The notes: generated from the letters alone by a model not told the origin. Numbered from the stretch's first letter, positions 8,458 through 17,300 are shown. The stretch is DNA of 49,879 nt from Nocardia aobensis NBRC 100429 (GCF_000308375.1 NZ_BAFQ01000158.1:1-49879); one strand, 5' to 3'. Program-made: numbers and translations.

Positions 8458-9681
8458 GTGACGCCTACCGTTCCGCTCCGGCACCCGAACTCACCGCGCC
8501 CCGTTCCGGGCCCCGGCCTCGGCACCCTCGCCCGGATGCTCGGGCTCGACACCCCGGGTCCGGAGGAATTTCGCGAGCTGGGCGAGGCGCTGACCGTCGG
8601 CGACCGGCCGATGGACGAGCTCGTCGAGTGGATGTATCGCGAGGGGATGGCCACCACCCGGCCGCTGTTCGAACGCGCCCTGCGCGACGGCATCGCCGCG
8701 GTACCGGAAGCCCCCGGGCCGCTGCGCGAATTCTTCGAATACGTCGAAGCGGTGCCCGAGTGGGTCGATCGGCGAAAGATCCGCCATGCCGAACGTGTCT
8801 CCTGCCTCGGCGGTCGCGACGGGATCTACGTCGCCCGCGACATGTCGTTCCTCGGCGGATACCTGGCCTCCGGTTTCAACAAGACCCTGCTGCGCACCGG
8901 CGCCCTGGAGAAGGGCCCGGCCAAACGATTCGCCGAGACCACGCAGTGGGCGATGGACGTCACCGCGCCGGGCGGAATGGCACTGCGGGGCAGTGGTTTT
9001 CGCTCGACCGTGCACGTCCGGTTGATTCATTCGCTGGTGCGCCGGCACGTGGCCGCGATGCCGGACTGGCGAGCCGAGGAGTGGGGGCTGCCGATCAACC
9101 AGACCGATATGGCCGCCACACTGGTCGGCGCGCTGATCGCTCCGATGATCGGAGCCATCGGCATGGGAGTCGTGATCACGCCCCGCGACGCGGATGCCAT
9201 GGCCCATCTCGCCCGCTACGTCGGCTGGGTGATGGGAGTCGAGGAACGCTTCCTGCCCACCGACTTTCGCGACAGCGTCCGCATTCTCTACCACACGATG
9301 ACCGCCATCACGAACCCCGACCACACCTCCCGCCGGCTCGCGATCCCGATGCGCGACGAACCGCTCGGCTGGCACTACGACCATCTGCAGGGGCTGCGGC
9401 GGCGGATCGCCCGATCCCAGCATCTGTCGATCGCGATGATGTATCTGGGCCCGTCCGCGATGAAACGACTCGGACTGCCCAGTCGCACCCTGCCCTGGTA
9501 TCCCGTGCTGCGCATACCGGTCAACCTCGCGCGGTCGGCGCGGGCCCGGCTCATTCCCGGACAGTTCGAGCGTGTCGTAGCCGAAGGCCGGGCCGCGCAA
9601 CTGTCGTTCATCCGCACCCTCGCCGGCCCCGACGCCGCGGTGATCGGCGGGTCGGCCGAGCACATCACCCCGGCCGCCTGA
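8458..9681 (+). CDS. MpaB family oxygenase (DUF2236), 407 aa
   Basis: Member of the oxygenase MpaB/latex-clearing-protein-like family, heme-dependent or heme-like proteins that act on hydrophobic compounds. The core has the family's long helical region with HAERVSCLGGRDGIYVARD-type and MGVEERFLPTDFRDSVRILYH-type stretches (around residues 108-127 and 259-280) and conserved His and Arg residues. The start is GTG 8458 with GAGGAGG just upstream. Two palindromic repeats lie just ahead of the gene. The substrate is unknown. A long opposite-strand frame is a codon-bias shadow. Confidence 0.85.
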   Translation: MTPTVPLRHPNSPRPVPGPGLGTLARMLGLDTPGPEEFRELGEALTVGDRPMDELVEWMYREGMATTRPLFERALRDGIAAVPEAPGPLREFFEYVEAVPEWVDRRKIRHAERVSCLGGRDGIYVARDMSFLGGYLASGFNKTLLRTGALEKGPAKRFAETTQWAMDVTAPGGMALRGSGFRSTVHVRLIHSLVRRHVAAMPDWRAEEWGLPINQTDMAATLVGALIAPMIGAIGMGVVITPRDADAMAHLARYVGWVMGVEERFLPTDFRDSVRILYHTMTAITNPDHTSRRLAIPMRDEPLGWHYDHLQGLRRRIARSQHLSIAMMYLGPSAMKRLGLPSRTLPWYPVLRIPVNLARSARARLIPGQFERVVAEGRAAQLSFIRTLAGPDAAVIGGSAEHITPAA

Positions 9682-9694
9682 ACCGCTCCCCCGA

Positions 9695-10921
9695 CTACTC
9701 CGCGACATCCGTCCACGTGACCGGAAGTGCATGCACCCCATAGATATTCATATCGGTCCGCAACGCCACCGCATCGGCCGGGACGGCCAGGGCCAGGGTC
9801 GGGAAGCGGCGTAGCAGGCCGGCGAATCCGGCGCGCATCTCGATCCGCGCCAGTTGCTGACCGAGGCACAGGTGCATGCCGTGACCGAAGGACAGGTGGC
9901 CGCGGGCCGTGCGGTGCACATCGAGGGTGTCGGGCTCGTCGAAGCGGCGTGGGTCGCGGTTGGCGGCCAGCAGCGAGACGACGACGGTCGAACCCTTGCC
10001 GATGGTTTCGCCGCCGAGCTCGATGTCCTCGGTGGCGTAGCGGTAGAAGATGTCGGCGACCGAGAGGTAGCGCATGAGTTCCTCGACCGCATCGGGAACC
10101 AGAGCCGGGTCGGCACGCAGTTCGGCCGCCTGTTCCGGATGCTCGAGCAGCGCGAAGGTGCCGAGCCCGAGCATGTTCGCGGTGGTCTCGTGTCCCGCCA
10201 GCAGGAGCAGGAAGGCGATGCCCGTCAGTTCCTCGACGGTGAGATCGTCGTGGCGGGCCAGGTCGGACAGGATGTCCTCACCCGGTTCGGCGCGCTTGCC
10301 GACGACCAGTTCGGCCAGATAGGACGTCAGCGCGCCGTAGGCCGCCATCTTCTCCTCGAGCGCCTGATCCTTGACGAGGAACTTCGCCGAGTTGACCTGG
10401 AAGGTCGCGCGATCCTCGTAGGGAACGCCGAGCAGTTCACAGATCACCAGCGAGGGCACCGGCAGTGCGAACTCCGCGACCAGGTCGATCGGCGGGGTCA
10501 GCCGCGCCATCGCCTCCAGTTGCCGCTCGACGATTTCCACGATGTGGTCCTCGAGCTGCTTCATCCGTCGGACGGTGAACGCGCCGACGAGCTTGCGCCG
10601 CAACCGGGTGTGATCCGGCGCGTCCATCGCGATGAAGACGCCGGGGATCTGCTGCGACGGCTCGGTGGCCACGGGCATGCCCGGAATCTCGTAGGGCACA
10701 TGCAGAACGCCGATGTCCTGACGTGAGCTGAACCGGGAGTCGGCCAGGAGGCTGCGCACCTCGTCGTAGCCGGTGACCAGCCAGCCCTCGTGGCCGTCGG
10801 GAAAGATCATCGGACTGACAGGTCGAGCCTGGCGCAGCCGGGTGATCTCGCGGGGCGGATCGAAGGGCCCCGCATCGCGCTCCATGGGCAGGCCGTGCGG
10901 GACGGAAACCGTTCGGGTCAT
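9695..10921 (-). CDS. Cytochrome P450
   Basis: Soluble bacterial class I P450 of 408 aa that hydroxylates or otherwise oxidises a small molecule using ferredoxin-supplied electrons. The I-helix oxygen-binding motif AGHETT is at residues 242-247, the ExxR pair is E281/R284, and the heme loop FGHGMHLCLG has the proximal Cys at residue 352. The ATG at 10921 has GAGAGGAA upstream. It starts 31 bp after the DUF4097 stop on the same strand, so the two form an operon led by a SARP-type promoter. No ferredoxin gene is adjacent. Close in style to CYP105/CYP107-like natural-product P450s, but the subfamily is a guess. Confidence 0.95.
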   Translation of the reverse strand: MTRTVSVPHGLPMERDAGPFDPPREITRLRQARPVSPMIFPDGHEGWLVTGYDEVRSLLADSRFSSRQDIGVLHVPYEIPGMPVATEPSQQIPGVFIAMDAPDHTRLRRKLVGAFTVRRMKQLEDHIVEIVERQLEAMARLTPPIDLVAEFALPVPSLVICELLGVPYEDRATFQVNSAKFLVKDQALEEKMAAYGALTSYLAELVVGKRAEPGEDILSDLARHDDLTVEELTGIAFLLLLAGHETTANMLGLGTFALLEHPEQAAELRADPALVPDAVEELMRYLSVADIFYRYATEDIELGGETIGKGSTVVVSLLAANRDPRRFDEPDTLDVHRTARGHLSFGHGMHLCLGQQLARIEMRAGFAGLLRRFPTLALAVPADAVALRTDMNIYGVHALPVTWTDVAE

Positions 10922-10952
10922 GGTGTTTTCCTCTCGAAAGAGACGACGGGAG

Positions 10953-11597
10953 TCAGGCGGCGGACGCGTGCCGGATGATGACGTTGCCGAACGCGTTGCG
11001 CGCGTACACCCGCACGGTGTGGTCCTCGTCCTGCGCACCGTCGACCGGTCCCAGCTGGTTGTGCACGGCGCCGCTCGCGACGGTGGTTTCCAGCCGCGCC
11101 GCGCTGCCCGGACGGATGCCGACCTCGAGCTCGCCCGTCGAGGTCTCCAGCCGGAGCACACCGCGCGTGGCCTCCGCGATCCGGATATTGCCCTGGGCGG
11201 TCTTCGCGGTCACCGAACCGAGCGGGCGTTCGACGACGATGTCACCGGCCGACACCTCCAGCACGCATTCGCCGAGTTCGCCGGCGCCGAGGATTCGGCC
11301 CACACCGGCGGTGCCATGGAAACGAGAGCCGGTCGGCACCTCGATGGTCACCTCGATCGACGGATTGCCGCCGAAGGGGCTGTAGGTCCGCCAGTCCTTC
11401 GGCGTCGTGACGGTCAGGGTGCCGTCGGCGAAGTCGACCCGCGTCTGCTCGGCGGCGCGCACATCGGCCTTCTTGGCCGCATCGGCGGGGCGGACCGCGA
11501 CGACCGTGTCGGTGCGATCGGAGGCGGTGACGGTGACGTTGCCGGACAGCACCTCGACGGCGACGGCGATCGGTTCCGGGGTCTGGAAAGCAGGCAT
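10953..11597 (-). CDS. DUF4097 (beta-helix, adhesin-like) family protein
   Basis: A 214-aa, mostly beta-strand protein with repeated short V-x-V-x motifs (GNVTVTASD, GDIVVERPLGSVTAKTAQGNIRI, TGELEV), typical of the DUF4097 solenoid. It has no signal peptide. The ATG at 11597 has AGGAG upstream. An in-frame GTG at 11690 would add 31 residues; its surroundings match the leaderless start of the ABC ATPase gene, so a leaderless longer form is possible. Leads the P450 operon. DUF4097 genes often accompany AfsR-like regulators and DrrAB-type exporters in actinobacteria, but the function is unknown. Confidence 0.85.
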   Translation of the reverse strand: MPAFQTPEPIAVAVEVLSGNVTVTASDRTDTVVAVRPADAAKKADVRAAEQTRVDFADGTLTVTTPKDWRTYSPFGGNPSIEVTIEVPTGSRFHGTAGVGRILGAGELGECVLEVSAGDIVVERPLGSVTAKTAQGNIRIAEATRGVLRLETSTGELEVGIRPGSAARLETTVASGAVHNQLGPVDGAQDEDHTVRVYARNAFGNVIIRHASAA

Positions 11598-11697
11598 GGC
11601 GTTCTCCTGGGTTCTGCTGGGAATCGGGCGGCGGGATCGGGGGATCCGGCCGGTGAACCGGTCCGCGGTGCGGATCGCTGTGCTGTTCACGGGAACT

Positions 11698-11703
11698 ACT
11701 GTC
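11698..11703 (-). promoter_or_regulatory. -10-like element of the DUF4097-P450 operon
   Basis: GACAGT on the coding strand, exactly 10 bp after the last heptamer of the SARP-type array, the same place as in the two other arrays. The GTG at 11690 begins 7 bp after it. Confidence 0.55.
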
Positions 11704-11713
11704 GCCGCGGGCC

Positions 11714-11751
11714 CTGATATCGGGCTGACGCCGGGCTGACATCTCCGCTGA
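11714..11751 (-). promoter_or_regulatory. SARP-type operator A (four heptamers, 12-11-11 spacing)
   Basis: On the coding strand of the DUF4097 gene the heptamers ATGTCAG, ATGTCAG, GCGTCAG and ATATCAG lie in direct repeat. Their TCAG cores are at 11751-11748, 11739-11736, 11728-11725 and 11717-11714, spaced 12, 11 and 11 bp. Direct heptamers at 11-bp spacing upstream of a -10 element are the known binding pattern of SARP regulators. The array also lies about 60-95 bp upstream of the SARP gene, so autoregulation is possible. Confidence 0.8.
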
Positions 11752-11809
11752 CATGGTGTTTCCGCTGGTGGGACGGGTGATCTCACACCGGTCGGCCCGC
11801 CACGGCAGA

Positions 11810-14800
11810 ATGTTGCGGGTGCGAATCGGAATGCTTGGAACGCTCGACATCCGAGCAGATGACGGTGAAGTGATCGAGGTACCGGGCGCCCGGCTGCGGG
11901 CGCTGTTGATCGCCCTCGCACTCGAACCCGGCCGCGCGGTCCCCAGAACGACCCTGATCGACTGGATCTGGGGTGAGCAACCGCCCGCGGACGCGGCGAA
12001 TGCGTTGCAGGCGTTGGTTTCCCGGCTGCGGCGGGTGCTGCCGGACGGATCGCTCGACGGGCAGGCGGGCGGCTATCGGCTGGCGGTGGATCCCGGCGCG
12101 GTCGACGCGTTGCGGTTCGAACGGCTCCTCGACCAGGCTCGTGGCGGCGACGTCGTCCGGCAGACGCATCTGCTACGTGAGGCGCTGGGGTTGTGGCGCG
12201 GGGCGCCGATGCAGGACATCGATGTGCGCGACAGCGAGGCGGTCGCGGCGGTGGTCACCCGCTTCGAGGGGTTGTATCTGGCCGCGCTGGAGGATCTGTA
12301 CGAAGCGGAGATCCGCCTCGGCCGCGGAGCGGAGCTGGTCGCCGAACTCACCGAACTGGTCGCCCGGCATCCCGTCCGGGAACGACTGATCGCCGCCTTG
12401 ATGCGGGCCCTGGCCGCCGCGGGCCGCGGCGCCGAAGCACTGCTCGTCTACCAGCGGGCCCGCGAAGCGCTCGCCGACACCCTGGGCGTGGATCCCTCGC
12501 CGGAACTATCCGACCTGCACGTGGCCCTGCTGCGCGGCGAAGCGGGACCGCGAGACAACGAACGCAAGACCAACCTGCGGACCGAATTGACCAGGTACGT
12601 GGGCAAATACACCGATATCGCCGCGGTGCGCGAACTCCTCGCGAACCATCGGCTCACCACCTTGACCGGGCCGGGCGGCTCCGGGAAGACCAGGCTGGCG
12701 CTGGAAACCGCACGCACCCTGCTCGACGATCTGCCGGATGGGGCGTGGCTGGTGGAACTGGCAGCCCTCGGCGCCGACGGTGACGTCGCGCAATCGGCCC
12801 TCGCCGCCTTCGGGCTACGGGACGCGCTGCTCGGCGGCACACCGGACGCGGAACCGGTGGACCGGCTCGTCGCGGCGATCCGCGACCGCGAGACGCTGCT
12901 GATCCTGGACAACTGCGAGCACGTGATCGACTCCGCGGCGGCCTTCGCCCACCGGGTGCTCGGCGAATGCCGGGGCCTGCGAATCCTCGCCACCAGCCGG
13001 GAACCACTCGGTATCACGGGCGAGGCGCTGTGGCAGGTGGCACCGCTGGCGTTACCGGCCGCGGACGCGAGCCCGGCCGAGATCGAATCCTCCCCCGCCG
13101 TGCAATTGTTGCGCGACCGGGCCGGCGCGGTCCGTGCCGATCTGGAGACGACCGAACCCGCCACTCTGTCGACCATCGCGCGCGTCTGCCGTGCGCTCGA
13201 CGGCATACCGCTGGCCATCGAACTGGCCGCGGCGCGGTTGCGCACCATGTCCCTCGATCAGCTCGCCGACCGCCTCGACGATCGGTTCCGGCTGCTCACC
13301 GGCGGCAGCCGCACCGCCATCGCGCAGCATCGGACGCTGCGCGCGGTGGTGGATTGGAGCTGGGAACTGCTCACCGATGCGGAGCGCACGGTGCTGCGCA
13401 GGCTGGCGGTCTTCGCCGGTGGAGCGAGCCTCGCGGCGGCCGAGCGGATCTGTGCGGGCGCATCCGACGCGACGGGTGACGTCGAGCAGTGGGAGGTGCT
13501 CGAACTGCTGACGGCGCTGACCGAGAAGTCGCTGCTGCTCACCTCGCCGGACACCGAACCGCGCTACCGGATGCTCGAGACGATCAGGCGATACGCCTAC
13601 GATCGCCTGGTCGAGGCGGGTGAATCGGAACATGTACGCCGACAACACCTCTCGTACTTCACGACCCTCGCCGAGACCGCCGAGCCGCATCTGCGCCGCG
13701 CCGAGCAGTTGGAGTGGCTCGCGAAACTCGAGGCCGAACACGACAACATCGCGGTCGCGCTGCGCGGCGCGCTCGCCGACGACGACGCGGCGGGAGCGTT
13801 GCGGCTCGCGGCGGCCGCGGGCTGGTACTGGTGGCTCGGCGGGCACAAAGCCGAAGGTATGGAACTGATCACCGCCGCGGCGCGAATCGGCGGGCACGAA
13901 GGCGGCAGCGAAGCATCACCACGCAGTGCCCTCGCGAGTGCCGCCGACAACCCAGCACGAATCGGCGGGCACGGAGGCGGCAGCGAGAGTGCCTGCACCG
14001 CAGACGATTCGGGTGACGACGAATTCCGGGCCAGGGTCTACGGCTTGATCGTGCATTTCATGAGTTCCGGGCCGAACGACGAGCACCAGGTGGCGGAATG
14101 GGTCCACAAGGCCTACCAGCTGGGCCGAAAAAGCGAATCCGACTATCCGCTACTGGCTTTCATCGGCGCTCTGCAACGCATGTTGCGCGGCGGGGACGAA
14201 TTCCTGACCGCCTTCGAACCACTGCTCACCCACGACGACCCCTGGGTGCGAGCGCTGGCCCGGCTGCAGGTGGGCAAGGCGCGCATCGCCCTCGGCTTCC
14301 CCGGCCGGGAGGCCGACGACCATCTCGAGACGGCACTGGCGGAATTCCGGGCGCTAGGCGAGCGCTGGGGCATGTCGTTCGCACTGACCGAGCTGGCCAA
14401 CAGGATCGCCATGCGCGGCGAATTCGCCACGGCCTGTGCGTATCTGGACGAGGCGATCGCGGTGGTGACCGAGGTCGGCGCCATCGAGGACGTTTTCCTG
14501 ATCCGGGCGCGCCAGGCTCAACTGTATTGGCTGCAGGGCGATGCGGAGGCGAGCGCCGACGCCATGTCCGAGGCGCAGCGCTACGCGGACCGGTCCGCCT
14601 GGCCGAACGCACTGGCCGAATTCGCCTTCACGAAGGCGGAGCTGGCGCGGTGGCAGGGCGATACGGAACAGGCCCGCCGGCAGATCGAGATCGCGTCTTC
14701 CGTGCAGGGCGGCGACGCCGGCCAGAGCTACGTCGAAGCATTGCGTAACCACCAGATGGGTTGCCTCACAACGGATCTGGATGCCGCTCGGGCACTGCAC

Positions 14801-15088
14801 GCCGCGGCGTTGCGCGCCGCGACCGGCGCCGGTTACGCACCTCTCACCGCCCTGATACTGGTGGGGATCGCGGATCTGGCGTCACGGACCCAACAAGACG
14901 AACAGGCGGTCCGGTTGCTGGCGGCCAGTGCCGCGATCCGCGGACTGGTCGACCGGTCCCAGCCGGATGTGGCGCGGATCGAGCAGACAGCACGACGCCG
15001 CCTCGGTGACCAGCGGTTCACCGAGGCGACGAAGGAAGGGGCGGAGGGGAAGTGGGAGGAATTGGTGGCGACTACGCTCGCTTGGTGA
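11810..15088 (+). CDS. AfsR/SARP-family transcriptional regulator (BTAD, ATPase and TPR), 1092 aa
   Basis: Large signal-integrating activator. Residues about 1-95 form an OmpR-like winged helix (GMLGTLDIRADDG then ARLRALLIALAL and NALQALVSRLRR). About 95-245 is the bacterial transcriptional activator domain ending RAREALADTLGVDPSPELSDL. From about 265 comes a STAND ATPase with P-loop GPGGSGKT (around 286-293) and Walker B LLILDNCEH. The C-terminal half is TPR-like helices. ATG 11810 or GTG 11819 are both reasonable starts; neither has a clear ribosome site. A repeat-bearing insert interrupts the TPR part (see 13883). It overlaps the opposing ABC permease stop by 17 bp. The likely targets are the three heptamer arrays. 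Confidence 0.92.
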   Translation: MLRVRIGMLGTLDIRADDGEVIEVPGARLRALLIALALEPGRAVPRTTLIDWIWGEQPPADAANALQALVSRLRRVLPDGSLDGQAGGYRLAVDPGAVDALRFERLLDQARGGDVVRQTHLLREALGLWRGAPMQDIDVRDSEAVAAVVTRFEGLYLAALEDLYEAEIRLGRGAELVAELTELVARHPVRERLIAALMRALAAAGRGAEALLVYQRAREALADTLGVDPSPELSDLHVALLRGEAGPRDNERKTNLRTELTRYVGKYTDIAAVRELLANHRLTTLTGPGGSGKTRLALETARTLLDDLPDGAWLVELAALGADGDVAQSALAAFGLRDALLGGTPDAEPVDRLVAAIRDRETLLILDNCEHVIDSAAAFAHRVLGECRGLRILATSREPLGITGEALWQVAPLALPAADASPAEIESSPAVQLLRDRAGAVRADLETTEPATLSTIARVCRALDGIPLAIELAAARLRTMSLDQLADRLDDRFRLLTGGSRTAIAQHRTLRAVVDWSWELLTDAERTVLRRLAVFAGGASLAAAERICAGASDATGDVEQWEVLELLTALTEKSLLLTSPDTEPRYRMLETIRRYAYDRLVEAGESEHVRRQHLSYFTTLAETAEPHLRRAEQLEWLAKLEAEHDNIAVALRGALADDDAAGALRLAAAAGWYWWLGGHKAEGMELITAAARIGGHEGGSEASPRSALASAADNPARIGGHGGGSESACTADDSGDDEFRARVYGLIVHFMSSGPNDEHQVAEWVHKAYQLGRKSESDYPLLAFIGALQRMLRGGDEFLTAFEPLLTHDDPWVRALARLQVGKARIALGFPGREADDHLETALAEFRALGERWGMSFALTELANRIAMRGEFATACAYLDEAIAVVTEVGAIEDVFLIRARQAQLYWLQGDAEASADAMSEAQRYADRSAWPNALAEFAFTKAELARWQGDTEQARRQIEIASSVQGGDAGQSYVEALRNHQMGCLTTDLDAARALHAAALRAATGAGYAPLTALILVGIADLASRTQQDEQAVRLLAASAAIRGLVDRSQPDVARIEQTARRRLGDQRFTEATKEGAEGKWEELVATTLAW
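13883..13986 (+). repeat. In-frame 29-bp repeat, 75-bp period, inside the SARP gene
   Basis: Two copies (13883-13911 and 13958-13986, 28 of 29 bases identical) begin 75 bp apart and encode RIGGHEGGSE and RIGGHGGGSE. They lie in a Gly/Ser/Ala-rich insert of about 40 residues between two TPR helices, where homologues normally have a short loop. The reading frame is kept. It looks like a small mobile or expanding repeat. Confidence 0.75.
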
Positions 15089-15839
15089 ACGTGGCCCGCG
15101 ACCAGAGGAATCCGACCACGGCGAATCCGGCACACCAGGCCAGCGCGGCGGCCGTATAACCGCCGGACGGGTGGCCTTCGAGAAATCCGCGCAGCGATTC
15201 GATGATCGGCGTGAACGGCTGGTACTGCGCGAACTGCCGGATACCCTGGCCCATCTTGTCGGCCGGCACGATCGCACTGCTGACGAAGGGCAGCATGATC
15301 AGCGGCACCACGCTCATACCGGCGGATTCCGGTGTCTTCGCGGCCATTCCGAGTGCGACGGTGAGCCAGGATGCCGCGAACGAGGTCGCGACCATGATGC
15401 CGACGGCGGCGAGCCAGTCCGTCGCGCTCGCCGGCGGACGGAACCCCAGGGCGAAGGCCACACCGATGACGGCCGCGATGGCGACCAGGTTGGTCAGCAT
15501 GGTCGCCGCCACGTGGCCGATCAGAATGGCGCTGCGGGAGACATCCATGACCTTGAACCGGTTGATGATGCCCTTCGCCATATCGGAGCTCACCGACACC
15601 GCGGTGCCGGACAGGCCGTAACTGATGGCCAGCAGGATCAAACCCGGTGTGGCGTAATCGATGTAGTGGCCGCCGACATCGAAGGCGTTGCCGAAGACGT
15701 AGACGAAGATGAGCATCATCACGACCGGCATCAGTGCCGCGTTGAAGATGGTGACGGGGCTGCGGGCGATGTGGGTGAAGTTGCGGCCCAACATCATCGA
15801 CGCATCGGACAGGGGTGCGGGCATGGTGATCGTGCTCAT
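15072..15839 (-). CDS. ABC-2 type transporter permease (DrrB-like)
   Basis: Membrane half of a two-gene exporter. The 255-aa protein has about six hydrophobic helices (for example VTIFNAALMPVVMMLIFVYVFG at residues about 29-50 and LAAVGIMVATSFAASWLTVAL around 143-163) and the ABC2_membrane pattern IVPADKMGQGIRQFAQYQPFTPIIESLRG near the C-terminus (described here in pieces at about residues 192-219). Its ATG overlaps the ATPase stop by 4 bp, showing translational coupling. It likely exports a hydrophobic small molecule, plausibly a product of, or a protection factor for, the neighbouring SARP-controlled P450 pathway. Confidence 0.92.
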   Translation of the reverse strand: MSTITMPAPLSDASMMLGRNFTHIARSPVTIFNAALMPVVMMLIFVYVFGNAFDVGGHYIDYATPGLILLAISYGLSGTAVSVSSDMAKGIINRFKVMDVSRSAILIGHVAATMLTNLVAIAAVIGVAFALGFRPPASATDWLAAVGIMVATSFAASWLTVALGMAAKTPESAGMSVVPLIMLPFVSSAIVPADKMGQGIRQFAQYQPFTPIIESLRGFLEGHPSGGYTAAALAWCAGFAVVGFLWSRATFTKRA

Positions 15840-16780
15840 CGCGGGGAAACCTCCGTGGTCGCGTGACCGGTCAGGGAAAGGAAAACGTCGTCGAGATCGG
15901 GGGTGTGGACGGTGACCTCCTCGGCCTCGACCGAGGACTCGGCGAGCCGATCCAGCAGGTGACGCAGCGATGTCGTGCCGCCGTTGCCGGGGACGCGCAG
16001 GGTCAGCGCGCTGTCGTCACGGGTGGCGCCGGGCAGGCTGCGCGCGGCGGCGTCCAGTTCCTCGGGTTGGGTGAAACGAAGCTGGATGTGGCTGCCGGGC
16101 ACCAGGCGCTTGAGGTCGTCGGGTGTGCCTTCGGCGACGATGCGCCCCTGGTCGAGTACCGCGATCCGGTCGGCCAGCTGATCGGCTTCCTCGAGGTACT
16201 GGGTGGTGAGGAAGATCGTCACGCCCTCGGATGTCAACTCCCGCACGATGTCCCACATGGTGCGCCGGCTGCGCGGGTCCAGTCCGGTGGTCGGCTCGTC
16301 CAGAAAAACGATCTGCGGTTTGGTGACCAGCGTCATCGCCAGATCCAGCTTCCTGCGCATCCCGCCGGAGTAGGTCGCCGCCCGCTTACCCGCGGATTCC
16401 ACCAGATCGAACCGCTCCAGCAGGTCGGCCACCACCCGCTTGCCCGCAGCCCCGCGCAGGCGATGCAGCCCCGCCATCAGGCGCAGGTTCTCCTCCCCCG
16501 TCAGCAGATCGTCCACCGCCGCGAACTGCCCGGTCACCCCGATCGCCGCGCGCACGGCCTTGGCCTCGGTGGCGAGATCGTGCCCCGCGATCCGAGCCGT
16601 CCCGCCGTCGGCCTTCGCCAACGTGGTCAACACGTTCACGGTCGTCGTCTTCCCGGCTCCGTTCGGGCCGAGGAGCGAGAAGATGGTCCCGGCCTCGATG
16701 GTCAGATCGATCCCGTCGAGGATCGTCTTGTCCCCGTACGCCTTCCGTAACCCGGAGGCGGCGATTGCTGTGCTGTTCAT
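15836..16780 (-). CDS. ABC transporter ATP-binding protein (DrrA-like)
   Basis: Energises the DrrB-like permease. In the 314-aa product, Walker A is GPNGAGKT (residues about 39-46), the signature is YSGGMRRKLDLA (about 139-150), Walker B is IVFLDEPTTGLD (about 160-171) and the switch His region is replaced by FLTTQYLEEAD, as usual for DrrA. The C-terminal 90 residues match the DUF4162-like tail of drug exporters. The ATG at 16780 has no Shine-Dalgarno; a -10-like CACAGT ends 7 bp before it, so the mRNA is probably leaderless. Longer frames to 17155 run through the operator and are not coding. Confidence 0.93.
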   Translation of the reverse strand: MNSTAIAASGLRKAYGDKTILDGIDLTIEAGTIFSLLGPNGAGKTTTVNVLTTLAKADGGTARIAGHDLATEAKAVRAAIGVTGQFAAVDDLLTGEENLRLMAGLHRLRGAAGKRVVADLLERFDLVESAGKRAATYSGGMRRKLDLAMTLVTKPQIVFLDEPTTGLDPRSRRTMWDIVRELTSEGVTIFLTTQYLEEADQLADRIAVLDQGRIVAEGTPDDLKRLVPGSHIQLRFTQPEELDAAARSLPGATRDDSALTLRVPGNGGTTSLRHLLDRLAESSVEAEEVTVHTPDLDDVFLSLTGHATTEVSPR

Positions 16781-16787
16781 GGGGACA

Positions 16788-16793
16788 ACTGTG
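16788..16793 (-). promoter_or_regulatory. -10-like element of the ABC exporter operon
   Basis: CACAGT on the coding strand, 10 bp after the final heptamer of array B and 7 bp before the ATG. The spacing implies that transcription starts at or beside the start codon. Confidence 0.55.
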
Positions 16794-16803
16794 CGGCGGA
16801 CGG

Positions 16804-16841
16804 CTGATACGCCCCTGATGCCGGCCTGACACGACCGCTGA
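16804..16841 (-). promoter_or_regulatory. SARP-type operator B (four heptamers, 12-11-11 spacing)
   Basis: Coding-strand heptamers GTATCAG, GTGTCAG, GCATCAG and GTATCAG. TCAG cores are at 16841-16838, 16829-16826, 16818-16815 and 16807-16804. Geometry and distance to the -10-like hexamer match arrays A and C base for base, and the whole promoter plus the first codons (AACAGCACAGC after the start) resembles array A. Confidence 0.82.
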
Positions 16842-16859
16842 TACGCCAGTTTTCCCCGG

Positions 16860-17300
16860 TCAGCCGATTTCCTCGGCCAAGCCGACGATGATCCCCTCCG
16901 GACCACGGACGTAGCAGAGCCGGAAGATCTGTTCGTACTGCTCCACCGTGCCGACGAGTTCGGCACCGTGCGCACGCAGGCGGGAGATGACGTCATCGAT
17001 ATCGTCGACGGCGAACATGATGCGGCGAATGCCGAGCGTGTTGGCGGGCGCGTGCTGCGGCTCGGACCGGATCGGTTGCGGCTCATGGAACATCGCGAGT
17101 TCCACCCGGCCGTGACCGTCGGGAGTTCGCAGCATCGCGACCTCCTGCCGCACACCGTCGACTCCGATGATGCGTTCCACCCACCGCCCCTCGACCGGCC
17201 CCTTGTTCTCCAGCTCCATACCGAGTTCGACGAAGAACGCGATCACCGCGTCGATGTCCTCGACCACGATGAGCACGTTGTCCATCCGCTTGATCGCCAC
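16860..17300 (-). CDS. VOC family (glyoxalase/bleomycin resistance/dioxygenase superfamily) protein
   Basis: A 146-aa protein with the two beta-alpha-beta-beta-beta modules of the vicinal-oxygen-chelate fold: the first from MDNVLIVVEDIDAVIAFFVELGM (residues about 6-28) and the second from GIRRIMFAVDDIDDVISRLRAHG (about 79-101), ending YVRGPEGIIVGLAEEIG. GTG at 17300 is chosen for the GGAGGAGA just upstream. It could be a lactoylglutathione-lyase-like enzyme, epimerase or resistance protein; metal ligands cannot be fixed from sequence alone. Its stop is 19 bp from operator B, but it is transcribed toward the ABC operon from its own promoter. Confidence 0.88.
   Translation of the reverse strand: MAIKRMDNVLIVVEDIDAVIAFFVELGMELENKGPVEGRWVERIIGVDGVRQEVAMLRTPDGHGRVELAMFHEPQPIRSEPQHAPANTLGIRRIMFAVDDIDDVISRLRAHGAELVGTVEQYEQIFRLCYVRGPEGIIVGLAEEIG

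Noticed and set aside
8491..9741. 416-codon minus-strand frame opposite the MpaB gene
   Set aside because: Low-complexity Arg/Gly/His composition and no ribosome site; the plus-strand product is a clear family member.
11597..11690. GTG 11690 as the sole start of the DUF4097 protein
   Set aside because: The ATG at 11597 has a strong ribosome site and the extra 31 residues are Arg/Pro-rich and unlike the family; kept only as an alternative leaderless start.
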